7,237 bases of DNA from MWCR01 sp041665165 (GTDB taxonomy: Bacteria; Patescibacteriota; Patescibacteriia; 2-12-FULL-60-25): the NCBI GenBank assembly GCA_041665165.1, contig JBAYJJ010000051.1:1-7237 (forward strand). Direction: 5' to 3'. The translations under genes and the position numbers were made by a program. Of this stretch, positions 1 to 5,993 are shown one piece after another. The stretch's first letter is position 1. Each line of letters starts with the position of its first letter. The notes under the pieces are model-generated. The model saw only the letters and a list, made by a program, of their open reading frames with translations, ran no database searches and was not told the DNA's origin.

Positions 1-1799
1 ATGGACATGCCGGCTTTTTCGCACGCTGAACGGAATGCCATGGAAGCTGCAATCTTAAAGGCTGCTTCGGATGAGTCGACTTCGTGGTATGAACCGTCGA
101 AGACCGTGACCTTACAATCCAAGATAGGATAGCCGGCCACGACGCCGCGTTGCATAGCTTCTTGTACGCCCTTGTTGATTGGCTGGATGTATTCGCGAGG
201 CACAACGCCGCCCTTGATTTCGTTCTCGAATTCATAACCCTTGCCGCGTTCGTTCGGCACCACGCGCAACCAGCAATGGCCATATTGTCCACGGCCGCCT
301 GATTGGCGGATGAATTTACCTTCGCCTTCGGCCTCGCCTTTGATAGCTTCTTTGTAAGCGACCTGAGGTTTACCCACGTTGGCTTCTACGCCGAATTCGC
401 GCTTCATGCGTTCCACGATGATTTCCAAGTGGAGTTCGCCCATGCCCGACAAAATGGTCTGCAAAGTTTCCTCATCAGTCCGCACGCGGAATGACGGATC
501 TTCTTCGGCCAATTTCTGCAAAGCCACACCCATCTTTTCCTGGTCAGCCTTGGTTTTAGGTTCAATGGCAATGTCGATGACCGGATCCGGGATGGTGATG
601 TTTTCCAAAACAATCGGATGATCTTCATCGCACAGCGTATGGCCCGTAAAAGTTTCTTTCAGACCCACGGCAGCTGCGATCTCACCCGAATATACATCCT
701 GCACTTCTTCGCGGTCATTGGCATGCATGCGCACAATGCGGCCGATGCGTTCGCGCTTGCCGTTGGTGGCATTGTAGACATAAGAGCCAGCTGCCAGATG
801 GCCTGAATATACGCGGAAGAAAACCAATTTGCCCACGTAAGGGTCAGACATGATTTTGAAAGCCAAGGCAGCGAATGGCGCATTGTCATCGGCTGTGCAC
901 TCAATAATCTTTTCCGAATCATTCGGATCAGTGCCCTTGATTGGCGGCACATCCAATGGGGACGGCAAATAATAGTTCACTGCATCAAGCATGAATTGCA
1001 CACCCTTGTTCTTAAGGGCTGAGCCGCACATGATTGGGAAGATATCCATGCTGATGACAGCCTTGCGCAAAGCAGCGCGGATCTCATCAACCGAAAGCTC
1101 TTCGCCGGCCAAATATTTATTCATCAAAGCTTCGTCCGTCTCGCTTAAAGCATCCAAAAATTCTGCACGATATTTCTTGGCTTGCTCCATCATCTCAGCC
1201 GGGATTTCAGCTTCAATAATATCTTTACCCAAATCATCCATGTACATTTCTGTCTTCATGGTGATGAGGTCGATGATGCCCTTGAAATTCGCTTCAGCGC
1301 CGATCGGCAATTGGATAGGATAAGCGCGCTTGACCAAACGGCGGCGGATGGATTCCACATCCTTGTAAAAATCCGCGCCCATGCGATCCAGCTTGTTCAC
1401 GAAGCACAAGCGAGGCACTTTATATTTATCAGCCTGGCGCCAGACTGTTTCGGACTGGGCTTCCACGCCAGCCACGCCGTCGAACACGGTGACTGCACCG
1501 TCCAAGACTCTAAGCGAGCGCTGGACTTCGATGGTGAAATCAATGTGCCCCGGAGTATCGATCAAATTCAAGCGGCAGCCTTTCCAAAAACAAGTGGTGG
1601 CAGCCGAGGTGATGGTAATGCCGCGCTCCTGCTCTTGTTCCATCCAGTCCATGGTGGCTTCGCCCTCATGCACTTCGCCAATCTTGTGTTTGCGGCCGGT
1701 ATAAAAAAGCACGCGCTCGGAGACAGTTGTCTTGCCGGCGTCGATGTGGGCGATAATCCCGAAATTTCGGGTATCCTTCAAACTATATTCTCTGGGCAT
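1..1799 (-). CDS. fusA: Elongation factor G (EF-G), 3' end outside the window
   Basis: Translational GTPase that drives tRNA-mRNA translocation and, with ribosome recycling factor, ribosome splitting in the cytoplasm. The frame is open for 599 codons from the ATG at 1799 to the window edge. GTPase motifs are all present: G1 AHIDAGKTT at residues 17-25, switch I RGITIT near 59-64, DTPGH at 81-85, NKLD at 135-138, and G5 SAL near 260-262. The domain III signature SGMGELHLEI lies near 451-460. Domain IV shows GGRGQYGH and the tip segment DGSYHEVDSSE, with its His near residue 572. EF-G is usually about 690-700 residues, so roughly 100 C-terminal residues (domain V) are cut off by the window. It is the last visible gene of the str operon and starts 5 bases after the stop of an unexpected lipoprotein gene. 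No SD precedes its ATG, so expression may rely on translational coupling. The family assignment is secure. Confidence 0.98.
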   Translation of the reverse strand, partial: MPREYSLKDTRNFGIIAHIDAGKTTVSERVLFYTGRKHKIGEVHEGEATMDWMEQEQERGITITSAATTCFWKGCRLNLIDTPGHIDFTIEVQRSLRVLDGAVTVFDGVAGVEAQSETVWRQADKYKVPRLCFVNKLDRMGADFYKDVESIRRRLVKRAYPIQLPIGAEANFKGIIDLITMKTEMYMDDLGKDIIEAEIPAEMMEQAKKYRAEFLDALSETDEALMNKYLAGEELSVDEIRAALRKAVISMDIFPIMCGSALKNKGVQFMLDAVNYYLPSPLDVPPIKGTDPNDSEKIIECTADDNAPFAALAFKIMSDPYVGKLVFFRVYSGHLAAGSYVYNATNGKRERIGRIVRMHANDREEVQDVYSGEIAAAVGLKETFTGHTLCDEDHPIVLENITIPDPVIDIAIEPKTKADQEKMGVALQKLAEEDPSFRVRTDEETLQTILSGMGELHLEIIVERMKREFGVEANVGKPQVAYKEAIKGEAEGEGKFIRQSGGRGQYGHCWLRVVPNERGKGYEFENEIKGGVVPREYIQPINKGVQEAMQRGVVAGYPILDCKVTVFDGSYHEVDSSEAAFKIAASMAFRSACEKAGMS

Positions 1800-1804
1800 A
1801 GTGT

Positions 1805-2584
1805 TTAGTCGATTTTATTCTTACATGTGTCAGATACTATTTGATCATTAACGTGCGATTGAGTGCAGGTAAATGTTTTTCGAGGGTTTGTATCACCCGG
1901 ACCAAAGGCATAAGTCTGTCGAATCGATTCAGTTTCCGAGGAAAGAACGATTCGTGCATAAACTGTCGGTATGACTGTTCCAGCTCCATTGTAGTGCTTT
2001 TCAAGATCCAGTATGCTAAATCCGTTGACACCGCCGACCTTATTTTCGATGACTACGGGTGACGACAGATAAATCTTTGAATCTTGGTCACGCAGCACCC
2101 AAATGCCGATGATACTTTTCATGACAGAAGTCGCGCCATTCACAGCTTCATGTTGCACCGGCAAAGACATTGAAAAATAAACAGTACTTAACGGATCCCT
2201 TTCCCCCGCTGCCCAAACATCCTCATCCAAACATAACTGGGTCAAAACCCAGCCTTCCTTGGATTTTTCCGCCAATACATCTTTCAGTTTGGACAAATCG
2301 CGTGGCAAGGACGAAAGCGCCTCAGCCTGATCCACGGTAAGGTTGCATGCGCGTGCCATGCGCATACTGTCAAAAACATTAACCGAAGTGGAAATTGTTG
2401 TTCCATCTGCAGCAGTGGTCGCCTGAGTTGTATTTGGTTGGCGGGTTTGCGTCACGGGTTCAGCCGCTTGATTACATCCCGCTCCCAGCAAGACCAAAAG
2501 CCCGGTCGCGAGGGCCAGGGCCATGATATATTTTTTCTGGATTCCCGCTTTCGCAGGAATGACAGTTCCGTCGGGGTCGCCCAT
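1805..2584 (-). CDS. Predicted lipoprotein of unknown function, inserted in the str operon
   Basis: I do not recognise a family. The sequence shows a lipoprotein signal: a hydrophobic stretch ending in the lipobox LGAGC, with the lipidated Cys at residue 37 of the long form, followed by a Thr/Gln/Pro-rich linker. The mature part (about 220 residues) has four further cysteines, two of them near the C-terminus, and no obvious catalytic motif. Two starts are possible. The ATG at 2584 is 5 bases after the rpsG stop and gives an N-terminus that contains the VIPAKAGIQ repeat peptide plus Lys residues usable as a signal-peptide n-region. The ATG at 2524 gives a 17-residue signal with no positive charge, which is atypical. 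Neither start has an SD. Gene order rpsL-rpsG-this gene-fusA with 5-base gaps implies cotranscription with ribosomal genes. The open frame has a lipobox and ends neatly before fusA, so it is probably a real gene; its role is unknown. Confidence 0.8.
   Translation of the reverse strand: MGDPDGTVIPAKAGIQKKYIMALALATGLLVLLGAGCNQAAEPVTQTRQPNTTQATTAADGTTISTSVNVFDSMRMARACNLTVDQAEALSSLPRDLSKLKDVLAEKSKEGWVLTQLCLDEDVWAAGERDPLSTVYFSMSLPVQHEAVNGATSVMKSIIGIWVLRDQDSKIYLSSPVVIENKVGGVNGFSILDLEKHYNGAGTVIPTVYARIVLSSETESIRQTYAFGPGDTNPRKTFTCTQSHVNDQIVSDTCKNKID
2537..2563. repeat. VIPAKAGIQ-type palindromic repeat
   Basis: An imperfect palindrome centred on ATTCCCGCTTTCGCAGGAAT (2541-2560) has 8-bp arms that pair with one G-T mismatch around a 4-base loop. 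On the minus strand it reads through the well-known dispersed bacterial repeat whose translation gives the peptide VIPAKAGIQ, and the core resembles the dRS3-like ATTCCC-N8-GGGAAT pattern with one change. It lies at the rpsG/lipoprotein junction and is in frame with the lipoprotein's upstream start. There is no T-run after the hairpin on the minus strand, so it is not an intrinsic terminator for the operon. Only one copy is visible in the window. Confidence 0.8.
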
Positions 2585-2589
2585 AAAAT

Positions 2590-3057
2590 TTAGTGGGCAA
2601 AATGGGCGAAAGCACGATTCGCTTCTGCCATCCTCTGGACGTCTTGTTTCTTTTTCACTGCCTCGCCCTGGTTTTCGGCTGCGGCCAAAATCTCGCCAGC
2701 GAGTTTTTCTGCCATTGGCTTGCCCTTCTTGGCGCGCGCAGCTCCGATCAGCCAGCGGAATGCCAATTGCTGACGACGATCAGCGCGGACCTGCAAAGGA
2801 ATCTGATAGTTAGCTCCGCCCACGCGCCTGGATTTGACTTCGAGCAAGGGCGAGACATTTTTGAGGGCTTCATCAAAAACTTCCATGGCCGGTTTCTTGG
2901 CCTTGGCTTCAATAATATCAAAAGCCGCGTAAATGATTTTCTGGGATGTATTCTTCTTTCCGCGCTCCATCACATAGTTGATGAGCTTGGCCACGACCAA
3001 CGAAGAGAACTTCGGGTCAGGCAAGATCGAGCGGCGGGGTGCTTGTTTTCCACGCAT
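2590..3057 (-). CDS. rpsG: 30S ribosomal protein S7 (uS7)
   Basis: Primary 16S rRNA-binding protein that nucleates assembly of the 30S head and lines the E site; in many bacteria it is also a feedback repressor of the str operon. The product is 155 residues, the normal length. It begins MRGKQAPRR and contains the characteristic segments DPKFSSLVVAKLINYVMERGKK, seen here around residues 14-35, then NVSPLLEVKSRRVGGANYQIP in the middle and FRWLIGAARAK, and it ends in the usual EANRAFAHF tail. It follows rpsL by 12 bases and precedes a lipoprotein gene by 5 bases. The 12-base gap before its ATG contains no SD, suggesting coupling to rpsL translation. Nothing in the protein is abnormal; the unusual point is its downstream neighbour, where fusA is expected. 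Confidence 0.98.
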   Translation of the reverse strand: MRGKQAPRRSILPDPKFSSLVVAKLINYVMERGKKNTSQKIIYAAFDIIEAKAKKPAMEVFDEALKNVSPLLEVKSRRVGGANYQIPLQVRADRRQQLAFRWLIGAARAKKGKPMAEKLAGEILAAAENQGEAVKKKQDVQRMAEANRAFAHFAH

Positions 3058-3069
3058 ATTTCAGTTCTG

Positions 3070-3495
3070 TTATTTAGCAGCCTTAGGGCGCTTATTACCG
3101 TAGAGGGAACGACCGCGGCGGCGATTGGCTACGCCCTGGGTATCGAAAACACCGCGTACTATATGATAGCGCACACCAGGCAAGTCTTTCACACGGCCTC
3201 CGCGGATCATGACAATGGAGTGTTCCTGGAGGTTGTGGCCTTCGCCCGGGATATAAGCTGTTACTTCTTGGCCGTTAGAGAGGCGGACACGCGCAATTTT
3301 GCGCAAAGCCGAGTTAGGCTTTTTAGGCGTAGTCGTGGTCACCTTGGTGCAAACGCCACGCTTAAAAGGGCAACCCTTTGGGAGCTCTGTGCGTGTGCGA
3401 TGAAGACTATCGCGGGTATATTGCATGGCCGGACTCTTGGATTTGGCCTTTGTACTGCGACGGGAGTGCCGTATCAGTTGGTTAAATGTAGGCAT
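3070..3495 (-). CDS. rpsL: 30S ribosomal protein S12 (uS12), long form
   Basis: Decoding-centre protein of the 30S subunit that controls accuracy and is the classical streptomycin-resistance locus. The product is 141 residues, longer than the 124-residue E. coli protein. The extra length is mostly a roughly 15-residue insertion after KSPAM (about residues 25-40) before CPFKRGVC, as found in Firmicutes-type S12. The conserved blocks TTTTPKKPNSALRK (53-66) and RGGRVKDLPGVRYH (98-111) are intact. The two Lys positions where streptomycin-resistance changes usually arise are both Lys here (K59 and K103), and the Asp often methylthiolated (D104) is present. It is first in the str operon. A strong promoter sits so close to the ATG that the predicted 5' leader is only about 6 bases, leaving no room for an SD. 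Confidence 0.98.
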   Translation of the reverse strand: MPTFNQLIRHSRRSTKAKSKSPAMQYTRDSLHRTRTELPKGCPFKRGVCTKVTTTTPKKPNSALRKIARVRLSNGQEVTAYIPGEGHNLQEHSIVMIRGGRVKDLPGVRYHIVRGVFDTQGVANRRRGRSLYGNKRPKAAK

Positions 3496-3507
3496 GTTGG
3501 TGCGCGA

Positions 3508-3536
3508 AATATAACAAAGCCCCGAATATACGTCAA
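3508..3536 (-). promoter_or_regulatory. sigma70-type promoter of rpsL, near-leaderless
   Basis: Read on the minus strand, TTGACG (3536-3531) is followed by a 17-base spacer and TATATT (3513-3508). The spacer ends in TGT, giving an extended -10 (TGnTATATT). With usual geometry, transcription starts near 3501, about 6 bases before the rpsL ATG at 3495. Near-consensus boxes, ideal spacing and position directly upstream of a ribosomal operon support the call. The start site itself is inferred. Confidence 0.8.
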
Positions 3537-3610
3537 GCTCAATCGTCCACCCAAGGCCTATTGGCCAGTATTGAGAAAAAGCTAGGTTTTAAGCAAATAT
3601 TAAACTAAAA

Positions 3611-3633
3611 CAAAAAAGGGCCTGAGAGACCCC
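3611..3633 (-). terminator. Intrinsic terminator after the YD-repeat lipoprotein gene
   Basis: On the minus strand GGGTCT, loop CTC, AGGCCC forms a 6-bp stem with one G-T wobble, followed directly by six T residues (3617-3612). It lies 20 bases after the stop of the YD-repeat lipoprotein gene. A second small hairpin, TCGGC with a 4-base loop and GCCGA at 3639-3652, sits immediately after the stop codon. Together they insulate this gene from the rpsL promoter just downstream. The remaining bases, about 3537-3610, show nothing else I can name. Confidence 0.8.
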
Positions 3634-3652
3634 GAGATTCGGCTGACGCCGA

Positions 3653-4357
3653 CTAGTAGAAATAGAGCTTGCACCAACCTTTGCCCAAGTTCTCGCACTT
3701 ACCATCACCCTGGTAGTCGGTTACGGTATCGCCCTCATACACGGAGTTGGTGCAATGCGCTGGATCGACACTGCAAATCGAATCGGACCACTTCAACTGA
3801 ACGATCCTGTTCTGATTGTCGTAGGAGTATTTGGCGCAACCCAGACCTTCCTTAGTCTCGCAATCGAACCGGAACTCAATCTGGATGCGGCCTTGGGCAT
3901 CGTATGTCAACTCCCGACACTCATCTTCCTGTCCCTCGTGGGGTGCGCAGAGCCTGCGTTCAATCCAGTTGCTCCGGCCGTCGTAGGTAAAGTTAAAGCA
4001 GACTGGAGCAGATCCTTCAGGAGGGTTGTAGATCGTTGCTTTCGCAATCCGGCCCTGCTGATCGTATTCATAGGCGAGGAGAGTGGTGAAGGGTTGATTG
4101 CACCACTTCTGGCACGAGACTGCGCAGCCTTCAATCTTCTCTGGATCGCCATGAGAGTTGTACGTGTAGCGATCGCACCCAGACATTTGCTCATCCGTAC
4201 AGCCGTCCTGTATAGCTGTAGGCTTTTTGCCTTGCGGGCCGATGCCGCTGCCATTGGCGCCTGCGCCCTCGTTCCCGGGCGGATCAGACGAGCTGCAGCC
4301 AATGAGGCAGAAAAGACAGACCACGACGAACGTGTGCAAACAGGTGCTGATTTTCAT
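3653..4357 (-). CDS. Cysteine-rich YD-repeat (RHS-like) lipoprotein
   Basis: A 234-residue predicted lipoprotein. A signal peptide with Lys2 and a hydrophobic core ends in the lipobox LIGC (Cys21), followed by a Ser/Gly/Pro-rich linker to about residue 45. The mature part carries five units resembling RHS/YD repeats: YTYNSHG (64-70), YEYDQQGRI (96-104), FTYDGR (123-128), LTYDAQGRI (150-158) and YSYDNQNRI (178-186). YD repeats in RHS and tc toxins build beta-hairpin shells. There is no toxin-like C-terminal domain, and the chain is far shorter than an RHS protein. Besides the lipidated Cys there are 14 cysteines in the mature part, an even number, several flanking individual YD units, which suggests disulfides in an oxidising extracytoplasmic location. 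A strong SD (GGAGG) precedes the ATG, and a terminator follows the stop, so it is probably a single-gene transcript. The repeat class is well supported; function is unknown. Confidence 0.85.
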   Translation of the reverse strand: MKISTCLHTFVVVCLFCLIGCSSSDPPGNEGAGANGSGIGPQGKKPTAIQDGCTDEQMSGCDRYTYNSHGDPEKIEGCAVSCQKWCNQPFTTLLAYEYDQQGRIAKATIYNPPEGSAPVCFNFTYDGRSNWIERRLCAPHEGQEDECRELTYDAQGRIQIEFRFDCETKEGLGCAKYSYDNQNRIVQLKWSDSICSVDPAHCTNSVYEGDTVTDYQGDGKCENLGKGWCKLYFY

Positions 4358-4360
4358 CTC

Positions 4361-4367
4361 TTCCTCC
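4361..4367 (-). promoter_or_regulatory. Strong Shine-Dalgarno of the YD-repeat lipoprotein
   Basis: On the minus strand GGAGGAA lies 3 bases before the ATG at 4357 (GGAGG is 5 bases away). This fixes the start codon, agrees with the signal peptide beginning MKIS, and stands out because most genes in the window have no recognisable SD. Confidence 0.85.
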
Positions 4368-4375
4368 GCGAGTTG

Positions 4376-4418
4376 GGCCTAAGCTAAGCAAACGACATTA
4401 GTTTGCGGCCTAAGCAAA
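4376..4418. repeat. Paired direct and inverted repeats upstream of the YD-repeat lipoprotein
   Basis: The 102-base gap between the membrane protein stop and the lipoprotein start holds two copies of GGCCTAAGC (4376-4384 and 4407-4415), two of CTAAGCAAA (4384-4392 and 4410-4418), and an inverted pair GCAAAC/GTTTGC (4388-4393 and 4401-4406) around a 7-base centre. This could be an operator or a leader hairpin. No convincing promoter was found; TACATT on the minus strand near 4425-4430 is a weak -10 candidate without a good -35. Confidence 0.4.
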
Positions 4419-4452
4419 TTGTGAATGTACAGTCTGTGTAACAGCTTTTTGC

Positions 4453-4483
4453 AAAAAAGTCAATACCCAAAGAGCCTGGGATT
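4453..4483 (-). terminator. Possible weak terminator of the membrane protein gene
   Basis: On the minus strand, the last codons form AATCCCA and TGGGTATT, a 4-bp GC-rich stem extended by AAT/ATT past a bulge. It overlaps the TGA stop and is followed by GAC and six T residues. The stem is short, so termination here is uncertain. Confidence 0.35.
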
Positions 4484-5971
4484 AAGCAGGCGCGGGAGCA
4501 AAATACCTAAAACAAGGACAATTACAGCGCAGATATATATGGATTGGACCAGGTAGGACATGAGGTTTGGCTTGAACTTTTGCAAACCATGCCAAATGGC
4601 CACGGCCAAGACGGTTATGGCAACGGGTACTAGGGACTGGATAAGCAGTGTCGCGATTACACCTGCCACAAACCAAATTATCGATTGTTTCAGCCAGTCG
4701 ATCTGCTTGGGCAAAAAGGCGGGTAAGCACAACAGGAGCATGGCCACGGTCGTAAAAAGCATCTGCCGGGTCATGACATCTCCCCTTCTCGCGAAAGCCA
4801 GGCCCATTCCGGCTAGTGTGATAAAAATCAAAGCGCGGGTAAAGACGTACCGCGTACCACGTACAACGTACAACGTCGTGCTATCGCCTATTGTTTGGGT
4901 GCTACTGATGAAGACCACGCACATGAAAGCCAAGAAGGCGACCAACACGGGCCAGCCTAAAATAAATGATCCAAGCAAACCGCCTGCTAAACAATATCCG
5001 AAAACAGCATAAGAATTTTCAGACCAAGCTTGAAACAAGATGACTGAGCAAGCCAAGACAGCGATTAAAACGAGCCAGACAGAAATATCGATCCACGCCC
5101 ACGGGCCGCGGCCCCAGCCAGCAATCAACCCTGTGGCCAAAGCCAAAGACATTAAAGCAGGATTTTCCCAATTGATTTTTTTGATGATTAAAAACAATTT
5201 ATCCTTAAAAGCCACAACTGAATAAAGCGCTGTCAGGATAAAAAAGAAAGACGACAGCAACAAGGCCATGCTATGCGAGAGCTGTTCCCCGAAGCCAAGG
5301 AACCAGCGCACGATCTGCAAGTTGCTCCAATAGCTGTTGAGCGCGGTCTGCGAAAAAATTCTTATCACTTCCTGGCCATTAGCCAACCCCGCATCATTGA
5401 TTGCGCCGATAATCCAGAACACGAACCAAGGCAAAAGCAAAGCAATGCTGGATGAAATCCAGACAAGAAGAAAATCCAAGAGCGAGGTGCCAATGTCTTT
5501 ACGTGTTTTGTATGTATTGATTGCCGCAAATATGGCGATCCCCCAGGCAAAGCCGCGCAAAAGTATATCTGGCCCGGCCAAACGCGGAGCAATCCCTAAA
5601 GACACAAAATATAATCCGATATCGCCCAAGCCCATGGGCAAAGATGCATAATCCAATTTCCAAACAGGGATGAAGCTGATAAGTATTGCAAAAATCAATG
5701 CATATGGCACAAAGGCCAACAATTCATTCAAAGATTGGGCCAGCGAAGTTTTGTTTCTTCTTGACCACCAAAAACTTGCGCCCATCAAAATCGTCGAAAA
5801 AGCCAGCGGCCGCCAAACTAAAATCTCAAAAATAGTTATCATTCCCCCATTCCAAATCCAAGCCGAAATTATTGATGCAAGAACCACGCTCAATCCCGCA
5901 ACCACCAGCGACGATGGGCCCGTAGCGTTTGGCGTTTGGCGTTTAGCGTTTGGCGTATTTGAAATGAGCAT
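4460..5971 (-). CDS. Polytopic membrane protein of unknown function
   Basis: 503 residues with roughly 13-15 hydrophobic segments spread from about residue 20 to 495, so an integral cytoplasmic-membrane protein. I do not recognise the family; no transporter signature, nucleotide-binding motif, UbiA-type Asp motif or catalytic cluster is evident. Short charged loops follow residues 65 and 155 (KTRKD), near 255-272 (KDKLFLIIKKINWEN), and around 395-403 (ARRGDVMTR). Two short heptanucleotide arrays are translated in it: one supplies most of residues 4-17, the other about 366-377 in a loop between membrane segments. The start is uncertain. The ATG at 5971 has no SD, and residues 1-18 look like translated repeat, so the true start could lie downstream near the first membrane helix. 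It begins 22 bases after the site-2 protease stop and probably shares its transcript. Stop is TGA. Confidence 0.8.
   Translation of the reverse strand: MLISNTPNAKRQTPNATGPSSLVVAGLSVVLASIISAWIWNGGMITIFEILVWRPLAFSTILMGASFWWSRRNKTSLAQSLNELLAFVPYALIFAILISFIPVWKLDYASLPMGLGDIGLYFVSLGIAPRLAGPDILLRGFAWGIAIFAAINTYKTRKDIGTSLLDFLLVWISSSIALLLPWFVFWIIGAINDAGLANGQEVIRIFSQTALNSYWSNLQIVRWFLGFGEQLSHSMALLLSSFFFILTALYSVVAFKDKLFLIIKKINWENPALMSLALATGLIAGWGRGPWAWIDISVWLVLIAVLACSVILFQAWSENSYAVFGYCLAGGLLGSFILGWPVLVAFLAFMCVVFISSTQTIGDSTTLYVVRGTRYVFTRALIFITLAGMGLAFARRGDVMTRQMLFTTVAMLLLCLPAFLPKQIDWLKQSIIWFVAGVIATLLIQSLVPVAITVLAVAIWHGLQKFKPNLMSYLVQSIYICAVIVLVLGILLPRLLNPRLFGY
4842..4876. repeat. Heptanucleotide array inside the membrane protein gene
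   Basis: Five tandem degenerate 7-bp units on the plus strand: AAGACGT, ACCGCGT, ACCACGT, ACAACGT and ACAACGT, consensus ACMRCGT, all ending in CGT. Read on the minus strand, three units equal seven codons, producing the near-repeat peptides TLYVVRG and TRYVFTR. It falls in a loop between predicted membrane segments. Confidence 0.75.
5922..5956. repeat. Heptanucleotide array at the 5' end of the membrane protein gene
   Basis: Five tandem 7-bp units on the plus strand: GTAGCGT, TTGGCGT, TTGGCGT, TTAGCGT and TTGGCGT. On the minus strand they encode the 7-residue near-repeats NTPNAKR and QTPNATG at the predicted N-terminus. The unit TTAGCGT is the exact complement of ACGCTAA in the array after rpmB. 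Confidence 0.85.
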
Positions 5972-5993
5972 AGTTTGTCAAAGATATAAAAAA

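Noticed and set aside
1182..1808. Plus-strand open frame of 208 codons
   Set aside because: It lies wholly antisense to the EF-G GTPase domain.
3070..3495. Streptomycin-resistance substitutions in S12
   Set aside because: Both usual resistance positions are Lys (K59 and K103), the sensitive-type residue.
2593..3585. Long plus-strand open frame of 330 codons
   Set aside because: It is antisense to rpsG and rpsL, which are unmistakable, and its product has no domain-like features. It is a frame shadow of conserved coding sequence.
3755..4387. Plus-strand open frame of 210 codons
   Set aside because: It is antisense to the YD-repeat lipoprotein, whose lipobox, strong SD and repeats establish the minus-strand gene.
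4460..4462. Recoding of TGA as an amino acid (as in Gracilibacteria)
   Set aside because: No recognised gene contains an in-frame TGA, and the TGA here follows a plausible C-terminus at a normal gene end.
4842..4876. CRISPR-like or insertion-sequence origin of the short repeats
   Set aside because: Units are 7 bp, contiguous and degenerate, with no spacers, and no transposase or terminal inverted repeats are present.
5976..5981. Perfect TTGACA on the minus strand just before the membrane protein ATG
   Set aside because: No acceptable -10 box lies 15-19 bases downstream, and it would place transcription start inside the gene. A TATATC box at 5988-5983 has only a poor -35, so no promoter was annotated.
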